From Ensifer adhaerens (lineage in GTDB: Bacteria; Pseudomonadota; Alphaproteobacteria; Rhizobiales; Rhizobiaceae), in contig NZ_CP083349.1 in NCBI RefSeq assembly GCF_020035535.1, positions 3,665,501-3,729,500 on the forward strand: a DNA stretch of 64,000 nucleotides, given 5' to 3'. Shown one piece after another: positions 27,265 to 36,833 of the stretch. How positions within the stretch are numbered: the stretch's first letter is position 1; every line of letters begins with the position of its first letter. Below the pieces are notes generated by a model. It was not told the DNA's origin. It was given only the letters and a program-made list of their open reading frames with translations, and ran no database searches. A program made the position numbers and the translations under genes.

Positions 27265-28022
27265 TCGAGCTCTCCCACATCGAAAAGCGCTTCGGCGACA
27301 ATCCCGTGCTGAAGGATATCTCGGTCGCGCTCGCCGAGGGTACGGTGACTGCGCTGGTCGGCCCGTCCGGCGGCGGCAAGAGCACGCTGCTGCGCTGCAT
27401 CAACCTGTTGGAGATCCCGACCTCCGGATCGATCAAGCTCGGTGACGAGAAACTCGAATTTGCCACCGGCCGCAAGATCGGCTGGGCGGCGGTCCAGCGG
27501 CTGCGCCGGCAGACCGGCATGGTGTTCCAGAATTTCCAGCTCTTCCCGCACCAGACAGCACTCGGCAACGTCATGGAAGGCTTGGTCACCGTCCTGAAGT
27601 GGCCGGCCGACAGGGCGAAGTCCCGGGCAATGGAGCTTCTCGAAAAGGTCGGCATGGCGCACAAGGCCGATGCCTGGCCGGCCACCCTTTCCGGCGGCCA
27701 GCAGCAGCGCGTGGCGATTGCCCGTGCGCTTGCCCCGTCACCGCGCGTGCTTCTCTGCGACGAGCCGACCTCGGCGCTCGATCCGGAACTGGCGGAAGAA
27801 GTGGTCGAAGTCCTGAGCCGGCTCGCGCGCGAAGGCACGACCATGGTCATGGCGACCCACGATCTCCGCCTTGCCTCTCGCGTTGCCGACAAGGTGATCT
27901 TCCTCGACGGCGGTGTCGTCGTCGAAAGCGGCGCCCCGAAGACGATCTTCTCGGCGCCCGAGCGCGAGCGAACCAAGAAGTTCATCGCCTCGCTAAGCGC
28001 CCCGCACGACTACGAGATCTGA
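27261..28022 (+). CDS. Polar amino-acid ABC transporter ATP-binding protein
   Basis: 253-residue GlnQ/HisP-type ATPase: Walker A GPSGGGKST near residue 35, the GMVFQNFQLFPH Q-loop, signature LSGGQQQRVAIARALA, Walker B VLLCDEPTSALDP, and the H-loop ATHD. It starts with TTG at 27261, preceded by GGAGG, and overlaps the permease stop. Last gene of the SBP-permease-ATPase operon. Confidence 0.92.
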   Translation: MIELSHIEKRFGDNPVLKDISVALAEGTVTALVGPSGGGKSTLLRCINLLEIPTSGSIKLGDEKLEFATGRKIGWAAVQRLRRQTGMVFQNFQLFPHQTALGNVMEGLVTVLKWPADRAKSRAMELLEKVGMAHKADAWPATLSGGQQQRVAIARALAPSPRVLLCDEPTSALDPELAEEVVEVLSRLAREGTTMVMATHDLRLASRVADKVIFLDGGVVVESGAPKTIFSAPERERTKKFIASLSAPHDYEI

Positions 28023-28043
28023 GACGCCGAAAAGCACAAACGG

Positions 28044-28071
28044 AAACGGCCGGACTCGCATCCGGCCGTTT
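28044..28071. terminator. Bidirectional terminator between the amino-acid ABC operon and pyc
   Basis: A perfect 11-bp stem AAACGGCCGGA/TCCGGCCGTTT with a six-base loop, 22 bases after the ATPase stop and 21 bases after the convergent pyc stop. Confidence 0.8.
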
Positions 28072-28091
28072 CTCTATGTCTGAACGGAGCC

Positions 28092-31000
28092 TTAGGCGCC
28101 GAAGACGATCAGCAGGTCCTTGGCGTCGATCTGATCGCCAGCGCGTACCAGCACCTCGGAAACCGTGCCGTCCTTCTCCGCGTGCAGTGCCGTTTCCATC
28201 TTCATCGCCTCGATCGAGAGCAGCACGTCGCCGGCCTTGACCGCCTGACCGGCGGCAACGGCAACGGTCGAGATGACGCCCGGCATCGGCGCGCCGAGTT
28301 GGGCTGCATTGCCGCCTTCGGCCTTGCGGCGTACGGCGCTTGCGGCACTGCGGTTGCGATCCGGAACCTTGATCAGGCGCGGCTGACCGTTGAGTTCGAA
28401 GAACACCTTGACCATGCCCTTCTCGTCCGGCTCGCTCTTGGCCTGGTGCAGGATGACCAGCGACTTGCCCCGCTCGATTTCCGGCTGCAGCTCCTCGCCC
28501 GGTGCCAGCCCGTAGAAATAGGCCGGGGTCGGCAGCACGCTGACCGGACCATATGTGTCGGCGGCAACCGCATAGTCGGTGAAGACCTTGGGGTACATCA
28601 GGTAGGAGGCGAACTCGAAGTCGTCGACCTTGCGCTCGAGCTTGTCCTCGATCGCCTTGCGCTCCGCGTCGAGATCCGCCGGCGGTAACAGCGAACCCGG
28701 AACGGCGGTATAGGCCTTCTCACCCTTCAGCGCCTTCTTCTGCAGCGCTTCCGGCCAACCGCCCGGGGGCTGGCCGAGATCGCCCTTCAGCATCGAGATG
28801 ACCGAATCCGGGAAGGCGATGTCCTTGGCCGGGTTCTCGACGTCGGCAACCGTCAGATCCTGGGAAACCATCATCAGCGCCATGTCGCCGACGACCTTCG
28901 AAGACGGCGTCACCTTGACGATATCGCCGAACATCTGGTTGGCATCGGCATAGGCCTGGGCGACGCGGTGCCACTTGGTCTCAAGCCCGAGCGAACGGGC
29001 CTGTTCCTTGAGGTTGGTGAACTGGCCGCCCGGCATTTCGTGCAGGTAGACTTCCGACGCCGGTCCCTTGAGATCGCTTTCGAAGGCGGCGTACTGGTAA
29101 CGCACCGCTTCCCAATAGAAGGAGATGCGGCGGATCCATTCGGGGTCGAGGCCCGGATCACGCTCCGAGCCGCGCAGCGCTTCGACGATAGAACCGAGGC
29201 AGGGCTGCGAGGTGTTGCCGGAGAGCGCGTCCATTGCCGCATCGACCACGTCGACGCCGGTCTCAACCGCAGCAAGCACGGTCGCAGCCGCGATGCCCGA
29301 GGTGTCGTGCGTGTGGAAATGGATCGGCAGATCCGTCGCTTCGCGCAGTGCCTTGAAGAGCACGCGCGCTGCCGCCGGCTTCAACAGGCCCGCCATGTCC
29401 TTGACGGCGATCATGTGCGCGCCGGCCTTTTCCAGCTCGGCCGCCAGCGCCGTGTAGTACTTGAGATCGTACTTCGGACGCGCCGAGTTGAGGATGTCGC
29501 CGGTATAGCAGATCGCCGCCTCGCAGATGCGATTCTCCTCGGCAACGGCCTCCATCGACACGCGCATGTTGTCGACCCAGTTGAGGCAGTCAAAGACGCG
29601 GAAAACGTCGATGCCGCCCTTCGCCGCCTGGCGGACGAAGTACTTCACGACGTTGTCGGGGTAGTTCTTGTAGCCGACGCCATTGGCGCCGCGCAGCAGC
29701 ATCTGGAGAAGCAGGTTCGGCGCATCCTCGCGAATGCGGGCAAGACGATCCCACGGGTCTTCGGTGAGGAAGCGCATGGAGACGTCGAAGGTCGCGCCAC
29801 CCCAGCATTCGAGCGAGAAGAGCTGCGGCAGGGCGCGAGCGTAGGTGCCGGCGACACGAGCGATGTCATGCGTGCGCATGCGGGTCGCAAGAAGTGACTG
29901 ATGGCCGTCGCGCATGGTGGTGTCGGTCAGGAAAACCTGCTTTTCACCGCGCACCCATTCGGCGAATTTCTTCGGGCCGAGTTCGTCGAGCTTCTGCTTG
30001 GTGCCGGCCGGAATGTCCCCTTGAATGAACGGCACGACGGGCTTGGCTGCATCCGCCGGCGGCTTCGGGCGCCCTTTTGCTTCCGGATGACCGTTGACGG
30101 TGACGTCGGCGAGGTAGGTCAAGAGCTTCGTCGCACGGTCCTGGCGCCTGACCTGCTGGAAAAGCTCCGGCGTCGTGTCGATGAAGCGGGTGGTGTAGGT
30201 GTTGTTGCGGAACTGCTCGTGGCCGATGATCGCCTCGAGGAAGGTGAGGTTGGTGGCAACGCCGCGGATACGGAACTCGCGCAGCGCCCGGTCCATGCGG
30301 CTGATCGCTTCCTGAGGCGTGCTGCCCGAAGCCGTGACCTTGACCAGCAGCGGATCATAGTAGCGGGTGATGTAGGCGCCGGTGTAGGCCGTGCCGCCGT
30401 CGAGACGGATGCCGAAGCCGGCCGCCGAGCGATAGCCGGTGATACGGCCGTAGTCGGGAATGAAGTTCTGTTCCGGATCCTCGGTGGTGATGCGGCACTG
30501 CAGCGCGTGGCCGTTTAGGCGGATGTTCGCCTGGTCAGGCACACCCGATTCCGGCGTGCCGATCGCCTCGCCGTCGAGAATGTGGATCTGCGCCTTGACG
30601 ATATCGATGCCGGTCACCACTTCGGTAACGGTGTGCTCGACCTGGATGCGCGGGTTTACTTCGATGAAGTAGAATTTGCCGGTACTGACGTCCATCAGAT
30701 ACTCGACCGTGCCGGCGCCGACATAGTTGGTCGCTTTGGCGATCTTCAGCGAATAGTCGGCCAGTTCCTGGCGCTGCGCATCCGAGAGATAGGGCGCCGG
30801 CGCGCGCTCGACGACCTTCTGGTTGCGGCGCTGGATCGAGCAATCACGCTCGAAGAGGTGCACGACATTGCCGTGGGTATCGCCGAGGATCTGGCTTTCG
30901 ACGTGGCGGGCGCGTTCGACCAGCTTTTCGAGATAGACCTCGTCCTTGCCGAAGGCGGCCTTGGCCTCGCGCTTGGCTTCGGTCACCTCGCGGATCAGGT

Positions 31001-31550
31001 CCTTCGGGTCGCGAATGGCGCGCATGCCGCGTCCGCCGCCGCCCCAGGAGGCCTTGAGCATGACCGGATAGCCGATCTCGGCGGCAAGGCGATGGATTTC
31101 CTTTTCGTCTTCCGGCAGCGGATCGGTGGCCGGCACGACCGGCACGCCGACGGAAATGGCGAGGTTGCGCGCCGCGACCTTGTTGCCGAGCTGGCGCATG
31201 GTCGCCGGGCGCGGGCCGATGAAGATGATGCCGGCGGCGTCACAGGCATCGACGAATTCGGGGCTTTCCGAAAGCAGGCCGTAACCCGGATGGATGGCGT
31301 CGGCGCCCGAGAGCTTGGCGACGCGGATCACCTCGTCGATCGACAGATAGCTTTCGATCGGGCCGAGGTCGCGGCCAAGGTGCGGCCCGCGGCCGATCTG
31401 ATAACTTTCGTCCGCCTTGAAGCGGTGCAGCGCCAGTTTATCTTCTTCCGCCCATATCGCGACCGTTTTCAGACCGAGTTCGTTTGCAGCGCGGAAAACG
31501 CGGATGGCAATTTCAGAACGGTTGGCAACAAGGATCTTCGAGATAGGCAA
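28092..31550 (-). CDS. pyc: Pyruvate carboxylase
   Basis: Anaplerotic carboxylation of pyruvate to oxaloacetate, 1152 residues, single-chain type. Domains in order: biotin carboxylase with ATP-grasp (about 1-450, with GGGGRGM and EVNPRIQVEHTVTE), carboxyltransferase (about 540-840, with TDTTMRDGHQSLLATRMRT), and biotin carboxyl carrier with biotinyl Lys1117 in EAMKMET. I start at the TTG at 31550 (PISKILVANRSEIA), with GAGGAG six bases upstream; the GTG at 31592 would add 14 non-conserved residues. It follows expR in the same direction with a 119-base gap. Confidence 0.96.
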   Translation of the reverse strand: MPISKILVANRSEIAIRVFRAANELGLKTVAIWAEEDKLALHRFKADESYQIGRGPHLGRDLGPIESYLSIDEVIRVAKLSGADAIHPGYGLLSESPEFVDACDAAGIIFIGPRPATMRQLGNKVAARNLAISVGVPVVPATDPLPEDEKEIHRLAAEIGYPVMLKASWGGGGRGMRAIRDPKDLIREVTEAKREAKAAFGKDEVYLEKLVERARHVESQILGDTHGNVVHLFERDCSIQRRNQKVVERAPAPYLSDAQRQELADYSLKIAKATNYVGAGTVEYLMDVSTGKFYFIEVNPRIQVEHTVTEVVTGIDIVKAQIHILDGEAIGTPESGVPDQANIRLNGHALQCRITTEDPEQNFIPDYGRITGYRSAAGFGIRLDGGTAYTGAYITRYYDPLLVKVTASGSTPQEAISRMDRALREFRIRGVATNLTFLEAIIGHEQFRNNTYTTRFIDTTPELFQQVRRQDRATKLLTYLADVTVNGHPEAKGRPKPPADAAKPVVPFIQGDIPAGTKQKLDELGPKKFAEWVRGEKQVFLTDTTMRDGHQSLLATRMRTHDIARVAGTYARALPQLFSLECWGGATFDVSMRFLTEDPWDRLARIREDAPNLLLQMLLRGANGVGYKNYPDNVVKYFVRQAAKGGIDVFRVFDCLNWVDNMRVSMEAVAEENRICEAAICYTGDILNSARPKYDLKYYTALAAELEKAGAHMIAVKDMAGLLKPAAARVLFKALREATDLPIHFHTHDTSGIAAATVLAAVETGVDVVDAAMDALSGNTSQPCLGSIVEALRGSERDPGLDPEWIRRISFYWEAVRYQYAAFESDLKGPASEVYLHEMPGGQFTNLKEQARSLGLETKWHRVAQAYADANQMFGDIVKVTPSSKVVGDMALMMVSQDLTVADVENPAKDIAFPDSVISMLKGDLGQPPGGWPEALQKKALKGEKAYTAVPGSLLPPADLDAERKAIEDKLERKVDDFEFASYLMYPKVFTDYAVAADTYGPVSVLPTPAYFYGLAPGEELQPEIERGKSLVILHQAKSEPDEKGMVKVFFELNGQPRLIKVPDRNRSAASAVRRKAEGGNAAQLGAPMPGVISTVAVAAGQAVKAGDVLLSIEAMKMETALHAEKDGTVSEVLVRAGDQIDAKDLLIVFGA

Positions 31551-31669
31551 GTCGGTCTCCTCAATGACTTGAAATTGCGGGAAATGCTGCACCCGCGAAA
31601 TAAAGTATTAGCGGGTCACTGAGCGGAGCGCAATTTCAGATGCGACAGGAAACCGAAAGCCTTTGACTC

Positions 31670-32410
31670 CTAGGAGATGAGCCCGAGCCGGAAGGCAATC
31701 GCTACGACGTGATGGCGGTTCTTGCCCTTCAGCTTCTCCTGGATGCCGTTCATGTACCAGTCGACCGTGTGGCTCGAAATATCGAGCACCTTGCCGATGT
31801 CGTTGGACGTCATGCCGTCGGCCAGATAGTTGAGCGCCTCCATTTCGCGCCGCGTCATCTGCACCTCGACGCGCGAGCCGAGCTCGGCCGAAACCTCGGG
31901 ATCGGTCAGGTCCAGGAGCTTCCAGAACAACCGCTTGGCGATGGCGTCAAAGAGGCTGATCTCGACCGGGCTGAGATCGACGACGCGGCCGCCGACCGTA
32001 AGGTTGCCGAGCAGGCCGCGCCGGCCGTGAACCGGGAAGATATAGCCGTCGTAGAGACCGTGATTGCGGGCCTCGATCATCATGCTTTCCATGCGCTTGC
32101 GATGCGGATCGGAGCGGAAGGCAAAGAGTGTGTCGCGCCAGCGGAAGCCGCGCTGCGCATGGCCGAGGTAGCGGATGGTCGGGTCGATCACCACGAACTT
32201 CTTGCGGATGTAGATCTGCGGCCAGCCTTCCGGCCAGCGACCGGCGAGAAGCAGCCTGAGCGGATTGTCATGCGGCTTGGGCTGGCGAACGACGCCGTAG
32301 AAATCGAAGCCGCAGCGATCGAGCAGGCGCTCGAACTCCGGGATGATTTCCTCGCGTGTCTTCATCTCCTCCAGAAGCGCGAGAAACTGTACGAGCAGCG
32401 TAATGTTCAT
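31670..32410 (-). CDS. expR: LuxR-type quorum-sensing regulator ExpR
   Basis: 246-residue LuxR solo regulator. The N-terminal acyl-homoserine-lactone domain spans about 1-165 and includes the aromatic GRWPEGWPQIYIRKK stretch; the C-terminal GerE helix-turn-helix is LTRREMEALNYLADGMTSNDIGKVLDISSHTVDWY. Sequence and position between pyc and ndvA identify it as the ExpR of Sinorhizobium, which controls exopolysaccharide II and motility in response to long-chain AHLs. Here it is intact; in S. meliloti 1021 it is interrupted by an insertion sequence. GGAAGGTG precedes the ATG. No luxI gene is in the window. Confidence 0.92.
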   Translation of the reverse strand: MNITLLVQFLALLEEMKTREEIIPEFERLLDRCGFDFYGVVRQPKPHDNPLRLLLAGRWPEGWPQIYIRKKFVVIDPTIRYLGHAQRGFRWRDTLFAFRSDPHRKRMESMMIEARNHGLYDGYIFPVHGRRGLLGNLTVGGRVVDLSPVEISLFDAIAKRLFWKLLDLTDPEVSAELGSRVEVQMTRREMEALNYLADGMTSNDIGKVLDISSHTVDWYMNGIQEKLKGKNRHHVVAIAFRLGLIS

Positions 32411-32797
32411 GGATCACCTTCCAGGTAGATGCATATGGTCGCATTTCCGAATCCGGACATAAAGGCACCGTTCAGCGACCATTCATGTTGCACCCGCGAT
32501 AATCCGTCATACCACGCCCGGTCTTATGCGAAATATGCAAGAAATCGGAGTTGGCACGACAGATAGCAGACTATGGAGTTTCTCGCCAAGCTCACTCTCG
32601 AGCGAAACGGGAAAACGAGAGTGGCTGTCCATGCGTCCGGCTACGGCTTCCCTGTGCCGCCAAAGACCGTCTCAGCGCGGCTGCGTAGCCTGAAGAGCGG
32701 AGCTCATTGCCCGCCAAAACAGGTTTCGAGGTCGCGGGTGCATCCGCCGCAGAAGGTCTGTGGCGCGTCAAATCCGATACCCGGAAGGGGTGAGACA
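32411..32797. other. expR-ndvA divergent intergenic region
   Basis: 387 bases that must hold both promoters. I see a stem-loop at 32593-32623 in the ndvA leader, and no strong sigma-70 pair. The upstream part is AT-richer. An in-frame extension of ndvA to 32573 runs through the region but has no conserved content. Confidence 0.5.
32593..32623 (+). promoter_or_regulatory. Stem-loop in the ndvA leader
   Basis: CACTCTCG and CGAGAGTG form a perfect 8-bp stem with a 15-base loop, about 175 bases before the ndvA GTG. Could be an RNA element, or an inverted-repeat protein site; role unknown. Confidence 0.35.
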
Positions 32798-34555
32798 GTG
32801 TCATTGTTCCAGGTGTATGCAAGAGCGCTCCAGTATCTTGCGGTTCACAAGTTCCGTGTCTCGGCGATCGTTCTTGCCAACATCGTTCTGGCAGCCATCA
32901 CGATTGCCGAACCGATCCTGTTCGGTCGCATCATCGACGCCATTTCGTCGAAGGGCGAAGTCACGCCGATGCTGCTCATGTGGGCCGGCCTCGGCGTCTT
33001 CAACACCGTCGCTTTCGTGCTTGTCGCCCGCGAGGCGGACAGGCTGGCGCATGGCCGCCGCGCAACGCTCCTGACGGAAGCCTTCGGCCGTATCGTTTCC
33101 ATGCCGCTCGCCTGGCATAGCCAGCGCGGCACGTCGAACGCGCTGCACACGCTGCTGCGCGCCTGCGAAACTCTCTTCGGCCTCTGGCTCGAATTCATGC
33201 GTCAGCACCTGGCGACGGCCGTCGCCCTCATGCTGCTCGTGCCAACCGCCTTCGCCATGGATGTGCGCCTGTCGCTCGTTCTCGTCGTGCTCGGCGCGCT
33301 CTATGTGCTGATCAGCAAGGTGGTGATGAGCCGCACCAAGGAAGGGCAGGCTTCGGTCGAGAACCACTACCACACGGTTTTCTCGCACGTCTCCGACGCC
33401 ATCAGCAACGTTTCGGTGGTGCACAGCTACAACCGCATCGAGGCTGAAACCCGCGAGCTGAAGAAGTTCACCGAACGCCTGATCTCCGCCCAGTTCCCGG
33501 TACTCGACTGGTGGGCGCTGGCAAGCGGGCTGAACCGCGTCGCCTCCACCATTTCGATGATGGCGATCCTCGTCATCGGCACCGTACTGGTACAGCGCGG
33601 CGAACTCGGCGTCGGCGAAGTCATCGCCTTCATCGGTTTTGCCAACCTGTTGATCGGCCGCCTCGACCAGATGAAGGCCTTCGTGACGCAGATCTTCGAA
33701 GCCCGTGCCAAGCTTGAGGACTTCTTCCAGCTCGAGGATGCCGTCCGCGAGCGGGATGAGCCGGCAGGTGCGACCGAACTGCCGACCGTTGCCGGCGAAG
33801 TCGAGTTCCGCAATGTCTCCTTCGACTTTGCCAACACGAACCAGGGCGTGCACAACGTCTCGTTCACGGCAAAGGCCGGCCAGACGATCGCCATCGTCGG
33901 CCCGACGGGTGCCGGCAAGACGACGCTCGTCAACCTGCTGCAGCGCGTCCACGACCCGCGTGACGGCCAGATCCTGATCGACGGCAACGATATCGCGAAG
34001 GTGACGCGCAAGTCGCTGCGCCGCTCGATCGCCACCGTCTTCCAGGATGCGGGCCTGATGAACCGCTCGATCTCGGACAATATCCGCCTCGGCCGTGACG
34101 ATGCGACGATCGAGGAAGTCATGGCCGCCGCGGAAGCTGCCGCCGCCTGCGACTTCATCGAGGGCCGCACGACCGGTTACGACACTGTGGTCGGCGAACG
34201 CGGCAACCGCCTGTCGGGCGGCGAACGCCAGCGTGTGGCCATCGCCCGCGCCATCCTCAAGAACGCACCGATCCTGGTGCTCGACGAGGCGACCAGCGCG
34301 CTCGACGTCGAAACCGAGGCCCGCGTGAAGGATGCGATCGACGCGCTGCGCAAGAACCGCACGACCTTCATCATCGCCCACCGCCTGTCGACGGTGCGCG
34401 AGGCCGACCTGGTGATCTTCATGGATCAGGGCCGGGTCGTCGAAATGGGCGGCTTCAACGAACTCAGCCAGAGCAACGGCCGCTTCGCAGCCCTGCTCCG
34501 TGCCAGCGGCATCCTGACGGACGAGGACGTCCGCGCGAGCCACACGGCAGCTTAA
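32798..34555 (+). CDS. ndvA: Cyclic beta-1,2-glucan ABC exporter NdvA
   Basis: Exports cyclic beta-1,2-glucan to the periplasm, 585 residues. The N-terminal six-helix domain (about 20-310) is fused to an ATPase: Walker A GPTGAGKTT at about 367-375, signature LSGGERQRVAIARAIL near 471, Walker B ILVLDEATSALD near 491. I start at the GTG at 32798 (SLFQVYARALQYLAVHKF), the NdvA N-terminus, with AAGGGG seven bases upstream. Loss in rhizobia blocks nodule invasion. Ends with a strong terminator. Confidence 0.95.
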   Translation: MSLFQVYARALQYLAVHKFRVSAIVLANIVLAAITIAEPILFGRIIDAISSKGEVTPMLLMWAGLGVFNTVAFVLVAREADRLAHGRRATLLTEAFGRIVSMPLAWHSQRGTSNALHTLLRACETLFGLWLEFMRQHLATAVALMLLVPTAFAMDVRLSLVLVVLGALYVLISKVVMSRTKEGQASVENHYHTVFSHVSDAISNVSVVHSYNRIEAETRELKKFTERLISAQFPVLDWWALASGLNRVASTISMMAILVIGTVLVQRGELGVGEVIAFIGFANLLIGRLDQMKAFVTQIFEARAKLEDFFQLEDAVRERDEPAGATELPTVAGEVEFRNVSFDFANTNQGVHNVSFTAKAGQTIAIVGPTGAGKTTLVNLLQRVHDPRDGQILIDGNDIAKVTRKSLRRSIATVFQDAGLMNRSISDNIRLGRDDATIEEVMAAAEAAAACDFIEGRTTGYDTVVGERGNRLSGGERQRVAIARAILKNAPILVLDEATSALDVETEARVKDAIDALRKNRTTFIIAHRLSTVREADLVIFMDQGRVVEMGGFNELSQSNGRFAALLRASGILTDEDVRASHTAA

Positions 34556-34591
34556 GACGCTCGCGTCAAGCCAAGCGAACGAGCTTCAGAC

Positions 34592-34621
34592 CACCCGCAG
34601 CCAACTGCGGGTGATTTTTTT
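34592..34621 (+). terminator. Rho-independent terminator of ndvA
   Basis: A perfect 9-bp stem CACCCGCAG/CTGCGGGTG with a CCAA loop, followed by ATTTTTTT. Confidence 0.9.
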
Positions 34622-34712
34622 CGGCATTCCGACAACGTCCCATCAGGTGGGCTTGTCATTCTGAGGATTGCTGATAGACGGGAATTCCGGCTTCAATTCC
34701 AAGGGAATCATC

Positions 34713-35345
34713 ATGCCGGATATCTCCACACTCGCAGTTTTCGCCGCGGCGAGCCTCGTACTGACCGCCACGCCCGGTCCCGACATGCTGCTCATCGCTT
34801 CTCGCAGCGTGAGCCAGGGGCGCGCAGCCGGGTTCCTGACTTATGCAGGTATCGCAGCGGGCACCTATTGCCACGCGTTGGCCGCAGCACTCGGCCTTTC
34901 CCAGCTTTTCGTCACCGTGCCTGTTGCCTATGAGATCGTGCGCTGGGCGGGCTGCGCCTATTTGCTCTATCTCGCCTACAAGACCATCCGGTCGGACGCG
35001 TCGAGCGCATCACCGCTTTCGACGCTCAAGCGGCTTTCCAATAGGCGGATCTTCGGGGAGGGGTTGATGACCAACCTGCTCAATCCGAAGATGGCGCTCT
35101 TCGTATTGGCGCTGTTCCCACAGTTCGTGGACCCGAAGAGTGGGTCGATGGGCGCGCAGATGCTTCTTCTGGCGACCGTGTTGAACGGGATCGGCCTCCT
35201 GGTGAACGGCTCGGTGATCCTGGTCGGCAGTCATCTGCGCGCGCGGCTTTCTGGCTTCCGGCGTTTCCCGAAGCTGCCGCAATACCTTCTCGCCACCGTA
35301 TTCACGGCGCTTGCCTGCCGGCTTGCCCTTGGCGCCAGGAACTAG
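34713..35345 (+). CDS. LysE/RhtB-family amino-acid exporter (second)
   Basis: 210-residue membrane protein. Signature LTATPGPDMLLIASRSVSQGRAAGFLTYAGIAAG at the N-terminus and NLLNPKMALFVLALFPQF in the middle, the RhtB pattern. The ATG at 34713 has AAGGGA six bases upstream. It differs clearly from the LysE gene at 20906, so not a recent duplicate. Convergent with opgC, 24 bases away. Confidence 0.88.
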   Translation: MPDISTLAVFAAASLVLTATPGPDMLLIASRSVSQGRAAGFLTYAGIAAGTYCHALAAALGLSQLFVTVPVAYEIVRWAGCAYLLYLAYKTIRSDASSASPLSTLKRLSNRRIFGEGLMTNLLNPKMALFVLALFPQFVDPKSGSMGAQMLLLATVLNGIGLLVNGSVILVGSHLRARLSGFRRFPKLPQYLLATVFTALACRLALGARN

Positions 35346-35369
35346 AGGCCCGGCAAGGGCGGCGTATTC

Positions 35370-36524
35370 TTACGCCGCCCGCAGCGGCTTTGCCGTAGCG
35401 ATGCCGCGCAGCCATTCGAGATAATAGGCGTAGGCGAAATGCAGTCCTATGCCGGCGAGCACGAAGAGGCTGCCGAAGATCGGATTTCGCCCGGTGACGA
35501 ACAGCAATACCTGGCCGGACATCGCCAGGATCGTGCCGAATATGAAGATCGGCAGGGAGTGACGCCCGACGACGGAGAGCGGATGATCGCTGTCGAGTTT
35601 GGCGAGGTTGCTGAGCCGGGGCGTCACCGCAATGATATAGGCGAGCGCCAGCACGTGCAGCAGCCGGGGCCCCGACAGGAAGGTCTTGTCGAAGCCGGTC
35701 AGGACCGCTGGAAGACCGAAGGAGAGGTCGATGCTCCAGAGGGAGAAGAGCACCCAGACGGCGGAAACCGCGAGATAGGCGCCCGACAGGACGATAAGCC
35801 AGGGCCATCGTGGCAGCTGTCCGCCATTGCGCACGAAGGTCATCAGGACGATGCCGATGACGAACAGAAACTGCCAGGACCAGGGATTGAGGAACCAATA
35901 GCCCTCGTCGAGGAAGTTCGACGGCACGAATTTGAAGACGCCTGCGGTCAGCCACAACGCGGCCGAGAGCAAGAGCAGCGATTTCTTGCTGACACCGTTC
36001 AGCCAGAGAATTCCCGGCAGCATCAGGAACAGCGCCGCATACATCGACAGGATGTTGTTGTAGCCGAGCTGATGCCCGAGCAGCACCATGGCGACGATGC
36101 CCTGTTCCGTTCGTTCCACCATTGGACGAATGTTGATCTCGCTGATCAGATCCTGCCGGCCGAAATAGATCGCACCTGCCGCAAAGATCGCCAGCGTCAC
36201 GATGCTGGTCATGATGTGGGCGATATAGAGCGCCAGCGCCCGGCGCCAGATCTTGAGCGTCATTGCCAGCCGTCCGCCGGCGGCGAACTTGCCGCCATAG
36301 GCAATCCCGACCGAGAGGCCAGAAATCAGCACGAAGGCTTCTGCGGAATCGGAGAAGCCGAAGTTCTTGTGCGTCAGATATTCGAGATATTGTCCCGGAA
36401 CGTGGTTGACGAAGATCGTCAACAGACACAGCGCCCTGAACACGTCGAGGCGTGTGTCACGCTCCTTGGGAACCATTCGGGCGGACGTCGGGTTGACACC
36501 ACCCTGAAAAGTCTTTTGCAGCAT
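35370..36524 (-). CDS. opgC: OpgC-family membrane acyltransferase, likely glucan substitution
   Basis: 384-residue protein with about ten transmembrane helices. RDTRLDVFRALCLLTIFVNHVPG at the N-terminus, with the conserved histidine, is the OpgC signature. OpgC-type proteins succinylate osmoregulated periplasmic glucans, and related proteins modify cyclic beta-glucan in Brucella. Location between ndvA and ndvB supports a role in substituting the same glucan. I start at the ATG at 36524 (MLQKTFQGG); M at 36476 is possible. The ndvB terminator isolates it, so it has its own promoter. Confidence 0.85.
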   Translation of the reverse strand: MLQKTFQGGVNPTSARMVPKERDTRLDVFRALCLLTIFVNHVPGQYLEYLTHKNFGFSDSAEAFVLISGLSVGIAYGGKFAAGGRLAMTLKIWRRALALYIAHIMTSIVTLAIFAAGAIYFGRQDLISEINIRPMVERTEQGIVAMVLLGHQLGYNNILSMYAALFLMLPGILWLNGVSKKSLLLLSAALWLTAGVFKFVPSNFLDEGYWFLNPWSWQFLFVIGIVLMTFVRNGGQLPRWPWLIVLSGAYLAVSAVWVLFSLWSIDLSFGLPAVLTGFDKTFLSGPRLLHVLALAYIIAVTPRLSNLAKLDSDHPLSVVGRHSLPIFIFGTILAMSGQVLLFVTGRNPIFGSLFVLAGIGLHFAYAYYLEWLRGIATAKPLRAA

Positions 36525-36683
36525 GCGGTCCGTTTTCCAGGATTTGGCGCCCCTGCCCCATCCCTGTTGAAACGGGCACCGACAACCCGCACCGTCTTTC
36601 AAGCGCGGGATAGCCGGCACCATGAACTGGAGTGGGATGAGGAATATGTTGCGGCTCTCCGCCCGCATCCCGCTCCGGTGATT

Positions 36684-36752
36684 TAGAGCACCCCGCCTTC
36701 AAGTGAAGTCACTGGAAGCGATAAGATGCTCTGGCTTCAAAGTGTTAGAGCG
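36684..36752 (+). repeat. Dispersed intergenic repeat, copy 2
   Basis: Sixty-nine bases starting TAGAGCACCCCGC, with the core AAGTGAAGTCACTGGAAGCG and ending TTAGAGCG. It aligns over its whole length with the reverse complement of 15938-16005. It lies about 160 bases upstream of the opgC start. Confidence 0.7.
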
Positions 36753-36833
36753 GCTGGTGCGCAGATCTGAGCACACGGCACTCCGAGAAACGACGCTCAG
36801 CCGTCGAGGTCGTCCGCCGGCTTCTCCGCAAAG

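Noticed and set aside
32573..32797. N-terminal extension of NdvA by 75 residues
   Set aside because: The extension is basic and unlike any NdvA, while the GTG at 32798 has a good Shine-Dalgarno sequence and gives the family N-terminus.
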